A stretch of DNA of 64,000 nucleotides from Euphorbia lathyris. Its lineage: Eukaryota; Streptophyta; Magnoliopsida; Malpighiales; Euphorbiaceae. Of this stretch, positions 24,419 through 35,267 are shown in pieces; positions within the stretch are counted from its first letter, which is position 1; each line of letters opens with the position of its first letter. A program made the translations under genes and the position numbers. Below the pieces are notes generated by a model. The model saw only the letters and a program-made list of their open reading frames with translations, made no database searches and was not told the DNA's origin. The DNA lies in NCBI RefSeq assembly GCF_963576675.1, contig NC_088913.1, positions 80,475,001-80,539,000 of the forward strand. Direction: 5' to 3'.

Positions 24419-25687
24419 ATGATGAAAAGAGAAATCATGATTGTTTCGTGGGAGATCAAGTCACAGATTTGGAAAGCTACATGTTGTTGCATCAATGACA
24501 TTAAAGAACAAGTAGATTCTTTGACATTTGAAGAGATCAGGAGGTTGTTGGAGAAGAATTTGGGATTGGAGAAATATGCTTTGGATGGACAGAAGAGATT
24601 TGTCATGCAATGTCTAGTGGAATCGTTAGAAAATGATGATGATGAGAATTCTGAGGATTTAGGAGAAATTAAGGTATAAGGACATGTATCTGATGATGAG
24701 GAGAAAATGGAAGATTCTCCTGTGATGGGTGTTTTGCCAGAAATTGATCCAGTCAGTAAGAAGAAAGAAGTTCCAAGTAAGAGCAACATTATGAAGGCCA
24801 TGTTGAAGAGAACTTCTTATACTAAAGCCAATTGTGAGGAAGTTATATTGATCAGTCTTTATCGAATTTTAGAGGAAGATTTTGTACTTGATAAATTTGC
24901 ACTTGATCCATATAAGAAATATATAGGCATTCTGTTAGATGAGGTATTTCTATGGGCTGATGAGAATTCAAAGCCTTTAGACAGAAACAACAATGAGGCT
25001 GATGAAGATGAAGTAAAACCAAAGAATAAAATTAGTGCAAAGCAAATGATGCAAACTTGTGAAGTATCTAAGAAGAGGAAGAGGCTTGAAAAAGAAATCA
25101 AAGCATCAGGTAAGAAGCAAAGCAACCTTATGGAAGAAGCAGTAGAGGACAATGGCAGTGCAGAACGCACCGAGAATGGCTCTAATGATATTTGTTCTCA
25201 ATCATTTGTTGAACAAAGTGTCAAGAAAAATGAAGTTTCAACACCAGCATATGGTAAAGACGTTGAGCATATGATAATCAAACACGTGCCTGAGAACAAA
25301 TGTGGGGCCGAGCTAATGAAGGAACTGAAGGAGATATTAGTTAAAAATAGAAAGGAAAGAGTGAAAGAACTCAAGGTCATTGGAATGAGTAATATTGTGT
25401 CAAGTTCATGTAAAATGTTCACTACTATTTATGTGCTTCATCCAAAACCCAAAATACTAGTTGATAGTGATAATAATAATGGTAATGGTACTGACGACAA
25501 CGATGATGATGAGGAAGATGGTGATGATGAAAAGGAAGAAGAAAATGATGGAGATAATAATGGGTATGATGTCGGACAGAGTAAAAAAGTTAACGACGAT
25601 GAAGTTTCAAGATGTAAGCAGATTAAGGAATGTTCTTGGTGTTACGAAGGGATAAAAAATTATAAGTTTAGGGGTGTGTTGAAATAA
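24419..25687 (+). pseudogene. captured HIRIP3-like histone-chaperone sequence (DEK_C/CHZ)
   Basis: A single frame of about 423 codons, broken only by one TAA at 24677-24679. The first domain (EQVDSLTFEEIRRLLEKNLG, then LEKYALDGQKRFVMQCLVES) looks like a plant DEK_C-type N-terminus. A second similar helix set follows at 24830-24950. Next come a basic KKRKRLEKEIKASGKKQ stretch, then VPENK-GAELMKELKEILVK and RVKELKVIGMSNIVSSSCK, the phrases found before and in the CHZ histone-binding motif of plant HIRIP3-like proteins. A Asp/Glu-rich tail completes it. The last codons and stop lie inside the 3' LTR (reading GVLK then stop), so the C-terminus belongs to the element. No introns are visible, as expected for capture of spliced RNA. 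The downstream piece from 24707 is open for 326 codons and might be translated. Family assignment is from recognition alone. Confidence 0.75.
25664..25676 (+). promoter_or_regulatory. polypurine tract
   Basis: AAGTTTAGGGGTG lies directly before the 3' LTR start TGTTGAAATAAT. It is a slightly eroded version of the usual copia tract. Confidence 0.8.
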
Positions 25688-27291
25688 TAAACTTATAAAT
25701 AATAGTCTTTAATTTGGTTCAATGTATTGTCCAAGAGTCATTTCTGTATCTGTATTTATAGAGAGTTAATGTTGTTTACTAAGATTCATGTTTGTAATCT
25801 ATAAATACCTATCAATACAAGTAGTAAAGTGATAAGTGCATAATTCAACAATAAATAACCCCGCTTTTGTGCTTTATTATTGTCGTGTTTTGTTATTTTT
25901 GCGGGTTTTATTGTTTGTTTTTGGTATTTTCATCTCTACAGGCCAAAGATGACTAAAGGGAGATAAATTGGGCTTAATTTGGGCCAAGCTGATGTCGGGT
26001 CGTGATCCGGAGCTGATCGAGCAAATATTGGTCTGAGTCAGAGTTAGTCTTGCACAAGACTAATGCAGTTACGGGCTGACAGTTTCCTGGTTCGAATAGG
26101 ATTGCTTTCCTGATCTGGATTGAACAATTTGAGAACAAGATTTTCACCAGAAGCACGAAATTGTAGGAGACAAATGAGGAAGCAATTAATTTCAAATTTA
26201 AAAGAAGATTCTGAAGAAAAATTGAAGGGGATTTAGTTCCCTATTTGAGGAGCCGTAATAGACATAAGAACGGCAGATTTTCCAAGCCCTGGACATCAGT
26301 TTTTTACATTTTATTTTTCCAGCAGAAAAGCACATACGTTCCATGACTATTGATAGCTAACTTTTTAATTTCGGTTAAGGGATAGTTCAAGGGATTCTTC
26401 TCCGTTATCGTGAGATCGTTGTATTTCACTCTTCTCATTTATTAAGTCATTTATTTGTTCATTGTGTTCAGAGTATTATTCTCAATTGATTATTTGTTCC
26501 ATGAATGGTTACTGCAGGATCGTTTGTTAGATTGAATAATCATAAGACTGATTCTGTTTATTTGAGTTTCACCTAGGACAACCGAACTAAGCAGCTACTG
26601 ACTACTTGAACCAAGCTAGGTTCGTGTTTGGAAGAACGAATCCAAGTCTGACAAACCAGAATTCGTATTCCACGTGACATTAACACGAATCAAGTTAGGC
26701 TTATCTAAGTACAATGAACAGATAAGTTAGTTTATAATCGCCGACGCTGAGAGACGATTAACTAAGATCAGGTTCTTCTGTTTCTTAAGGCTGTCAGTAA
26801 ATTAAATCCTAGGCGCTGAGATAGGATTGTTTATTGATTAGGAACAAGTTATTTGCAGTGCTTAATTAGTTCATTATTAAGGAAGAACATTCAAACTGAC
26901 CCGGCAAAAACATGAGAATGTAACCTTGTCTGTCAATGATCGTTAACGAATGAATTATCCCGCGATTCCCCTTAACCGAACTCGCCCAAATATTATTCAC
27001 AAACCATTATAAATTTCTATTTTGCTTTACTTGATTTTTTACTTGCTATCTTTAATTTAATAAACTCAACAATTTTAAACCCCCCATTTAATTATTTTGT
27101 TAGGTCGTTAGAAGTTTTAAATTAAGATTATTCCCTTGGGTTCGACCTCTAGTTGCTCTATTACAAATTATTCATTTAGGGAAAGTTGAGATTATTTTTG
27201 GTGGATTCGGCACTCATTATAAAGCAAGAGAATTTTCTTCTATCAATTATACTCTTCCTCTGTTACTTGTGAAAGTTTATTTAATCCAATA
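25677..27291 (+). repeat. 3' LTR, split by a solo LTR
   Basis: The left part 25677-25829 and the right part 27225-27291 together match the 5' LTR. The end reads CCAATA where the 5' LTR has CCAACA. The TSD GAGTC follows directly. Confidence 0.9.
25830..27219 (+). mobile_element. solo LTR nested in the 3' LTR
   Basis: It starts TGATAAGTGCATAATTC and ends GCACTCATTA. The ends are near-perfect inverted repeats, with CA eroded to TA. The 5-base TSD TAAAG lies at 25825-25829 and 27220-27224. A TTCCCTTGGGTTCGACCTCT motif near the 3' end and the length are typical of large Ty3/gypsy LTRs. A related fragment lies at 34470-34996. Confidence 0.88.
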
Positions 27292-28430
27292 GAGTCAACC
27301 CAATTGGAATCTACAACGGACTAACGAGATTCAACACTCAACACTTGTAAGTAACTGGAAATGAAACTAAAAATTCATTAAAAGATAGAAAAACCGGGGT
27401 ACTGAATGGAAAACATAAAATGAAATGAAAGACAAAAAAAAAACTACATTGGAAAAAACAAACTAAAGCAAATAAAAGTAAGAAGTCCTTAAGATGTCGG
27501 CTCAGTACTGCTTTCGTTGGACGCTTCAATCCTTTCTATCCATTTTGAAACATGAAGGACTTGTTCATACGTGGAAAAAGTACTGCATCGTAGCATCCCA
27601 TGAAACTTTGGTAGGGCCCCACATAACAACATAATGATTAGAACTGGAACGAGAGGTTTTTCCTGAAGGTGCAGCATCTTATGCATCCATCGTTCGAGAT
27701 AGTCAGTGAATGACTCATCGAGACCCTGTTTAACTTCGACCAACTCGGTTATGGTCACTGGCATGGGAATGTTATGTTCAAAACTCCTAGCAAATGCTAT
27801 AGCTAGAACATCAAATCGTTGATGCACACCTTCGGCCATATCATGGTACCGTTGTAAAGCTTTATCCCTGAGGGTACGGACAAACATTGATGTGATTTGG
27901 GTTCTCGTGGCGCTAACGGATTGCATTCTTCGTACATAAGAATTTAGGTGTGCACATGGATTACCCGAACCATCGAAAATTGGTAGTTCGGGCATTTGAA
28001 ATTCACTTAAGCGTATTCCTTCAATTCCTTCGCTCAATGAACTTTCAGTGCGTTGCGGTGAAGAAGACATGGTTAATGTATGTAATTTTCCTTATATCCT
28101 AAAACAAATGCAAGATATGTTAAGAAAACGTTAGAGGGCCATTGTTAACTTAGACTCAATCCACGAACCTTATAACGATGCATTTAGGACTAAATACCGA
28201 TGTACTTTGGGGAAAAGTGTGACATGCTTAGTACGTCGAGCTGACTCGAGACCTAAAAGATACGAATACGACATATGTGGTATGTGTCAAATGGTAAACT
28301 TCGACTCGAAGAATGGACAATATAATGACGTATTTTGGAATACACCAATGTTATAAAGAAAGACACACTTTATAGGTTTGAGGACATAACCGAGTTGATG
28401 GTATACAAATGACATAAGTGTTACATCATT
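27246..28430 (-). repeat. gag-containing duplication unit 1
   Basis: Near-identical to 28829-30015 at an offset of about 1583 bases, same orientation. The unit begins inside the tail of the 3' LTR of the gene-capturing element, so that LTR tail was copied with it. The intervening 28431-28828 is unique in this window and non-coding. Confidence 0.9.
27489..28070 (-). CDS. Ty3/gypsy gag polyprotein fragment
   Basis: An open frame of 193 codons. Residues about 25-40 read FQMPELPIFDGSGNPCAHL, followed by a Retrotrans_gag-type helical core (LRDKALQRYHDMAEG, ELVEVKQGLDESFTDYLERW). This is the capsid-like domain that forms retrotransposon particles. No zinc knuckle, protease or reverse transcriptase follows, so it is an isolated gag piece. 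The start is the first Met of a conserved MSSSPQ shared with the second copy. Confidence 0.8.
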   Translation of the reverse strand: MSSSPQRTESSLSEGIEGIRLSEFQMPELPIFDGSGNPCAHLNSYVRRMQSVSATRTQITSMFVRTLRDKALQRYHDMAEGVHQRFDVLAIAFARSFEHNIPMPVTITELVEVKQGLDESFTDYLERWMHKMLHLQEKPLVPVLIIMLLCGALPKFHGMLRCSTFSTYEQVLHVSKWIERIEASNESSTEPTS

Positions 28431-28828
28431 GACCATTGGGTGCAGTTGACAACTCACAAGTGTTAAGGTAAAGACATGCGGAACATGTCACAACATAAGT
28501 GACATGCCTCTTGATTTTTACAACTTCAAATTAAATTGACTTTATTCTCACATTTTAAACGTAGATATGTCCTAAATCTATTAATCTCCTAGAATGGCTG
28601 CCAAAAACTGTTAGGATGTGACACTCTAGATGAACAAACGATTTTGACTCATTATTTATATGTGATTTAAGACCATAACAAAGTCAAAACACAATCGGCA
28701 AACGAGTTATGACAATCATTTACAACATCTGAATACGACACACTCCCTTTCAACGTTATTCCTCCAAAATGTATAGGTTAATTCATTTGATCAGATATTG
28801 GCTTAAACACGTCCCTCAAAAACTATCC

Positions 28829-30015
28829 ATTATACTCTTCCTCTCTTACTTGTGAAAGTTTATTTGATCCAATAGAGTCAACCCAATTGAAATCTACAGC
28901 GGACTGACGAGATTAAACACTCAACACTTGTAAGTAACTGGAAATGAAACTGAAAATTCATTGAAAAATAGACAAACCGGAGTACTGAATGGAAAACATA
29001 AAATGAAATGAAAGACAAAAAAAAACTACATTGGAAAAAACAAACTAAAGCAAATAAAAGTAAGAAGTCCTCAAGCTGTCGGCTCAGTACTGTTTTCGTT
29101 GGACGCTTCAATCCTTTCTATCCGTTTTCCAACATGAAGGACTTGCTCATACGTGCAAAAAGTACTGCATCATAGCATCCCATGAAACTTTGGTAGGGCC
29201 CCACATAACAGCATAATGATTAGAACCAGAACGAGAGATTTTTCCTGAAGGTGCAGCATCTTATGCATCCATCGTTCGAGATAGTCAGTGAATGACTCAT
29301 CGAGACGTTGTTTAACTTTGACCAACTCGGTTATGGTCACTGGCATGGGAATGTTATGTTCAAAACTCCTAGCAAATGCTATAGCTAGAACACCAAATCG
29401 TTGATGCACACCTTCGGCCATATCATGGTACCATTGTAAAGCTTCATCCCTGAGGGTATGGACAAACATTGATGTGATTTGGGTTCTCGTGGCGCTAGCG
29501 GATTGCATTCTTCGTACATAAGAATTTAGGTGTGCACATGGATTACCCGAACCATCGAAAATTGGTAGTTCGGGCATTTGAAATTCACTTAAGCGTATTC
29601 CTTCAATTCCTTCGCTCAATGAACTTTCGGTGCGTTGCGGTGAAGAAGACATGTTAATGTATGTGATTTTCCTTATTTCCTTAAACAAATGCAAGATATG
29701 TTAAGAAAACGTTAGAGGGCCATTATTAACTTAGACTCGGTCCACTAACCTTATAACGATGCATTTATGACTGAATACCGATGTATTTTGGGGAAAAGTG
29801 TGACATGCTTAGTATGTCGAGCTGACTCGAGACCTAAAAGATACGAAGACGACATATGTGGTATGTGTCAAAGGGTAAACTTCGACTCGAAGAATGGACA
29901 ATATAATGACGTATTTTGGAATACACTAATGTTATAAAGAAAGACACATTTTATAGGTTTGAGGACATAACCAAGTTGATGGTATACAAATGACATAAGT
30001 GTTACATCATTGAGC
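28829..30015 (-). repeat. gag-containing duplication unit 2
   Basis: Second copy of the unit. Its left edge again contains the LTR-tail sequence ending AATCCAATA followed by GAGTCAACCC. It ends where a SINE-like sequence begins. Confidence 0.9.
29071..29652 (-). pseudogene. Ty3/gypsy gag, nonsense copy
   Basis: Same gag as at 27489-28070. A CGA to TGA change creates a stop at 29170-29172, so only about 160 codons remain open. The rest stays alignable to 29071. The upstream in-frame Met at 29694 is an extension not shared by copy 1, so I start at the MSSSPQ Met. Confidence 0.8.
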
Positions 30016-30020
30016 CTTTA

Positions 30021-30320
30021 CTATTATCTCAAGCTTTTAGTTCAGTCGGTTTCATGACATGGTATCATAGCCTCGTCGACCTAACGGTCGATGGTTCGAG
30101 TCCCGACAACCTCATTAATTTGTGGAATTAAAAAAACGCAAGGCGGGATGAGCCTGTGTTGTGCACGCTGCAACCCCATGCCTTAACTATCAGCTCGAGC
30201 TTTTAGTTCAATCGGTTTCATGACAATAACCTTTTATGGAAAATTGAAGAACTTCAGCTCGAGCTTTTAGTTCAATCAGTTTCATGACAATAACCTTTTA
30301 TGTAAAATTGAAGAACTTGC
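30021..30320 (+). mobile_element. SINE-like tRNA-related repeat
   Basis: It contains TGGTATCATAGCC and a pol III B-box-like GGTTCGAGTCCC (30093-30104). Downstream, a block starting CAGCTCGAGCTTTTAG is tandemly duplicated at about 30190 and 30257. tRNA-derived SINEs have such boxes. The borders and family are inferred. Confidence 0.4.
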
Positions 30321-32029
30321 CATATTTATTATATAATGTAATATTTTGGATGCCTTTTCGCTCTATTAAGTTGTGGAAGTGATTTATTGAGACAAATTCA
30401 AAATTGAACAATTTTATTGAGATATAATTAAGTTTAGAGTCAATTTCAGATAATCATAAAAGCTCATTTACCAATGGTGTACTTAACCCATGAAAAATGT
30501 AAAAGAATCTTGTACTTAATTAGTAACAGATCATAAACATATGATTAGACATGAAAAAAAATAAAAATATAGTGTTTGTTGTACGAGTTGGACAAAAAAA
30601 AATTCAAATTTTTTTCCGGAATTTGTTTCCCTAGAATAAATAAATAAAAAAAAAATTCTTAACCCAAAAGGTTATTATAATCAACTGTACACCCTTTCGC
30701 ATGAATGCCGTTTTGGTTTCAAGCGTGTACGATACAATTTTGATTTTACCATGTGTTGATATTTCACGAACCAAGTCAGAATTAAAAGTTGATTGATTTT
30801 TTAAAGAGACAAATTTTTAAGATGAGTAACCATTTTAAAACAAACCATTAATATTCAGTAGCCAATGGTCCACCTATCTAATACTAAATATAGTTTGTCC
30901 AAAAGCATGTGACAATTTTACACCTAAGGTTTAAAATGGTGCAATTTTAATCTCCAATATTGAATTTTTTTTCTTCAATTTATTAATTTATCTATCTTAG
31001 AATTAGAATGGTTTTAATATGTTTTTTTAATAGTTTTTCATTGTGTATAGTGGGGACCATTTTGAGAGCATCAAATTTTTAATTTAATTGTTAAGCAAAT
31101 AAGTTGTTTAATTTCTTTTTATGGATTTTGATTGTTTTCAAAATTTTGCACCCAATTTTTTTAAAAAACGTTTAAACTTTATCCAACAAAAATAATGACT
31201 CTTGTTAAATTAAAGTTAATTAAATTTTAATTCTTAAAATTTTTCATTTTGAAGTCGTTATCGGCAAAATTTAGAAAAATAAATTTTTTTCGAACAATAG
31301 GTACCAATTTGAAAAATATATAAAACCACATGATTTTATTTGAAATTAACCCTATTTATTTTATGAATCATATTACACCTAATGTGATGAAAAAGTTGTT
31401 ATCATTTTTTTAGCATACTCAATTTATAATAACGGACATATTTTTCCTTCTTTATTTTAATAACTCTAACTCTTAATATTTTTTGAACAAAAAAAATAAA
31501 ATATGATAAAACAAATATTTAAAGGGATAAAACAAATAAGATAAAAAAAAATTTATACCGTTGGACTCCTCTTAATTAGATAGTCATTTTAAAATCCCAG
31601 AAGCTAAGGTAAAAAAATTTTCGTTGAACGGAATCCGACGATCTGTTTTTCTGTGAGAAAAAAATGCTTAAAAAAATTTCAAAAAATTCCACTGAGAAAA
31701 TTTTATTCACTCAAATTGAGATTCCTCGCGGTTTTGTCCCAAATCAAGATTTCTCAAACAATTCTAGAGAATGTAAAACATTATTCTGAGAAACTTTAAT
31801 TCTTAGGTCGAAGTGAGATTCCTTACGGTTTAGTCCCAATAAATTATTAAAATATATAAAATGGATAAAATTAAGGAAAATGATTAATTGATTTTTAAGG
31901 GTCGTTTTTTATTTTCAATAAATTTTAAGGATTAATATTATTTTCTAAATAATATAACTAATATAAATTTGAAGATACTATATTAAATACTAAAAACCAA
32001 AAATAAAATTGAAGACGATAGATAATAAA
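30321..32029. other. intergenic, PME-unit duplicate plus MITE half
   Basis: 30570-30890 matches 53970-54290 and in part 51370-51610. 31230-31440 matches the right half of the MITE at 54501-54893 plus its right flank. These are duplicated flanks of PME units. 31450-32029 shows only AT-rich sequence with no gene. Confidence 0.6.
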
Positions 32030-32350
32030 ATTGATTTGGAACAATTGGTAAACTGATTTATTATGTTAGAACAATATAAGTATTATGATGGAACAATATA
32101 GTTATTTTGTTGGAACAATTGATACACTGATTTATTATGTTGGAACAATATAAGTATTATGTTGGAACAAATGGTACACTGATTTGGAACAATTTCATAC
32201 ACTGTCGGAACAATATAAGTATTCTGTTAGAATAATTTAAGAATTCCGTTGGAACAATATAATTATTTTATTGGAATAATTGATACACTGATTTGAAACA
32301 ATTGGTACACTAATTAGAACAATTTGTACACTGATTTAGAACAACGTGCT
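32030..32350. repeat. GGAACAAT variant repeat
   Basis: GGAACAAT or a close variant recurs more than ten times at about 15-40 base spacing, in two alternating phrases (TTGGTACACTGATTT and TATAAGTATTATGTT). Confidence 0.75.
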
Positions 32351-32939
32351 GGCATCCAATAGTATGTGCTTGTTTTTCCAACACATAAGCTGCAAAAATG
32401 CGCATAACGTTTATATCCATGAGCAATTTTACTCCTAACGTCTAAAATGGTGCAATTTTACCCCTAAGGTTGGCAGACAATAACAAATTTACCCATAACA
32501 TTGTCAAGTTGGGTCGATTTGAGAAATAATTCATCAAATTGTCTTCTTGTCAATGAATCTTGACATGTAAGTCATTTTATCACTCATTAGTAACAGATCA
32601 TAAACATATGATTAGACATGAAAACAAAATTAAAAAAAAAATAAAAAAATATACTGTCTATTGTACGAGTTGGACAAAAAAATTCAATTGTTTTTACGGA
32701 ATTTATAAATATTAATCCTTCAATTTTCTTAAAGCAATCTACTTTTGGAGGAGAGATTTAAGCTTGTACTATTGACGGGATTCTATGTCCAGTCCATCAT
32801 AAATGTCCATCCCAAAAAACGTAATTGAAATCTACATCGGTCGATATAACCACGATTGTAATCCGTCATATATTTCTAAGATGATTTAATGATGGAAATA
32901 TGTGATTTAGACGGAATATTTCCGTCATAGTTCGACTGT
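32351..32939. other. intergenic repeat remnants
   Basis: 32400-32700 carries phrases (TGGTGCAATTTTACCCCTAA) of the same family as 19808-21183. 32740-32935 has palindrome-like TCCGTCATA motifs. No gene. Confidence 0.4.
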
Positions 32940-33455
32940 TTTCTAGTGGTGGCAATTCTTTCAAATTCACCATATTCTGCATTTTATTATCTCAATACTA
33001 AATGGTATCAGAAAACATTATATATCCAAGTCGGTCCTTAATTTTATCGTGAATGTGATATTATGGAAAAATTTATTTTTATATTTGGAGAAAGGCCCGT
33101 TACTTTTCAAAATTGTCAACATGTCGACGAGGAAGAAAAAAAACTATATTATGAATGGTTGCACATGTGAAGGAAATAAGAATAAGTCATGCGACTTTTC
33201 TTTTCATCAGTGTTACATCACGAGTGATAAGGAATTATTAAGGTCAAAATCACCAAATCCAACTTGTTTGGGCCGACCATGACAAGATAAATCTGCAACT
33301 GACTTTATGAAATCTTAAGTGATAAATTCAAGAGGTTGACTAAAGTGGCTTGATCACAATTTTGAAAAAATAGTGTTTTATGGATAATATACGAATTTAG
33401 GGAATGATCAGTTGTTAAAAATCGAGTGAAGTAGTCCAGAGTACATTTTGTTATA
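32940..33455 (+). pseudogene. pectinesterase pseudogene (PME relic 5)
   Basis: It matches the PME middle and C-terminal regions: HSNSPYSAF, the FYRECDI region, an IFGE-like motif, NGCTCEGNKNKSCDFSFHQC and LLRSKSPNPTCLGRP followed by a stop. Several internal deletions and stops are present. It closely resembles relic 3 (shared CEGNKNKSCDFSFH). The last PME base is followed at once by pentamer array 2. Confidence 0.85.
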
Positions 33456-34452
33456 ACTTAGAGTAACGTAACATAACTTAAGGTAACGTAACGTGACGTA
33501 ACGTAGCATATCATCACATAATGTAGCAGAACGTAATGTAAGGTAACGTAACGTAGCGTATCATCATGTAATGTAGCAGAATGTAACGTAACATAACGTA
33601 ACATAACATAACGTAACGTGACGTGATGTAACGTAACGTAACGTAACGTGACGTGACATGACGTGATATGACGTAACGTGACGTGATGTGACGTGACGTG
33701 ACATGACGTGACGTGACATGACATGACGTAACGTGACGTGACGTGACGTAACATAACGTAACGTAACATAACGTAAAGTAACGTAACATGATGTGACGTT
33801 ACGTAACGTGACGTGGCGTGGCGTGATGTAACATAACATGACGTAACGTAACGTGACGTAACGTAACGTAACGTCACGTAATGTGACGTGACGTGATGTG
33901 ACATAACGTAACGTTAGGTAACGTAACGTAAGGTAACGTAACGTAACGTAACGTAACGTAACGTAAGGTAATGTAACGTGACGTAAGGTAACGTGACGTA
34001 ACGTAACGTAACGTAACGTAACGTAACGTAATGTAACGTAACGTAACGTACGTAACGTAACATAACGTAACGTGACGTAATGTAACGTAACTCAGATTAA
34101 TGTAATGCAATGTAACATAACGTAACTAAGACTAACATAATATAACTTAGAGTAACATACCATAACATAATGTAATGTAACTCAGAGTAACGTAACATAG
34201 TATAACGTAACGTAACGTAACGTAACGTAATAATCTAACATAAATTACCGTAACATAACTTAAGAGTAATGTAATATAATGTAACCTAACACATTTTCAT
34301 GTAACGTAACTCAGTGCTAACGTAATTTAGGGTAACATAGGATAACTTAGAGTAATGTCACATAAGTTAGAGTACCGTAGCATAATGTAATGTAACGTAA
34401 TGTAATGTAACGTCACATTATGTAACGCCACATAATGTACTATACCGTGACA
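33456..34452. repeat. TAACG pentamer array 2
   Basis: About 1 kb. The first part mixes CGTAA and CGTGA units as in array 1. The later part becomes a longer-period form with CTCAGAGTAACGTA phrases. It runs from a PME relic straight into an LTR fragment. The long minus-strand open frames are repeat artefacts. Confidence 0.95.
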
Positions 34453-34469
34453 TTAATACAAAAGTAATT

Positions 34470-34996
34470 AGGTTTATTTGAGTCGAATGAACAAGTAATT
34501 TAGTTTCTGAACCATCGATACTGAGAGTCGGTTGGCTAAGGTCGGGTTCTTCTAATACATAAGCATGTCAATAGATTGAATCTTGACTGCTAAGGCTGGA
34601 TTGTTTATTGATTAGGAACTGGTTATTTGTCATGCTTGACTAGTTTAATATCAAGGAAGGATACTCGAAATCGATCCAGTATATATTTAAAAATATAACT
34701 TATCCGTCAGTGATCAATATTGTGCGAATACCTACATGCGAATCCCTTGACGAGATTTCTCCAAACATTGTTTACAAAATCATGTTTACTCTTGCTGATT
34801 TTATTTGAGGTCTCTTTACAATTGGTTAAATCTTACAAAATCAAAACCCCCTTGTTAATTTACTTTGTTTATTTATCAAGTCATAATTGTTTTTGAGTCG
34901 GTGATATTCCCTTGGGTTCGACCTCTACTTGCTTTGTCTACGAATTATTTTGTTAAGGAAAAGTTGAGATTATTTTTGGTGGAATCAACATCCATC
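34470..34996 (+). mobile_element. gypsy LTR 3' fragment
   Basis: Alignable to the 3' half of the solo LTR at 25830-27219 (GGATTGTTTATTGATTAGGA, TTCCCTTGGGTTCGACCTCT, GATTATTTTTGGTGGA). It keeps the CA terminus. The 5' half is replaced by pentamer array 2. Confidence 0.8.
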
Positions 34997-35267
34997 AGTA
35001 CATATGATTACTGACAATTGATTCTTAGGAAGCTAAATATCTCTCTTAGTAGCTATGTTGTTAGGTGATTGCATATATTTTATTTGGGATCTTATAACTA
35101 ATAAACAAAGTTTTTGAAATATGGTAAATCAATTGACACAAAATAATTTTTATTTTATTTTATTTATTATCAATTATTTTATTACAAGAATTGAACTTAT
35201 TTTATTGTATTAACTATAAATTGCTCGATTACACGAACAAGTTTAAAACTTTGTTGAATTGTTGAAT
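34997..35267. other. 3' flank of the inhibitor gene
   Basis: AT-rich, no element recognised. It probably contains the inhibitor's 3' UTR. Confidence 0.3.

Larger units (their letters stand above)
24154..27291 (+). mobile_element. LTR retroelement carrying a captured host gene
   Basis: This is a structurally complete small LTR element. It has a 5' LTR of 219 bases with TGTTG...CAACA ends, a primer-binding site, a 1.3-kb interior, a polypurine tract and a 3' LTR. Perfect 5-base target duplications GAGTC lie at 24149-24153 and 27292-27296. The interior has no gag, protease, integrase or reverse transcriptase. It holds a HIRIP3-like (DEK_C/CHZ) coding sequence in the sense direction. The small LTRs and missing pol point to a TRIM-like or non-autonomous copia relative. 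A 1390-base solo LTR later split its 3' LTR. Confidence 0.92.

Noticed and set aside
24358..24801. 147-codon minus-strand frame
   Set aside because: Antisense shadow of the captured HIRIP3-like frame.
25500..25570. GAT-repeat microsatellite of independent origin
   Set aside because: It encodes the Asp/Glu-rich tail of the captured frame and is expected in CHZ-type proteins.
27338..27529. Phe-rich 63-codon minus-strand frame (and its copy at 28878-29111)
   Set aside because: Low-complexity sequence downstream of gag in the duplicated unit; not conserved in frame between the two copies.
33458..34110. Overlapping open frames of 78-148 codons in array 2
   Set aside because: Same pentamer artefact; three frames are open at once.
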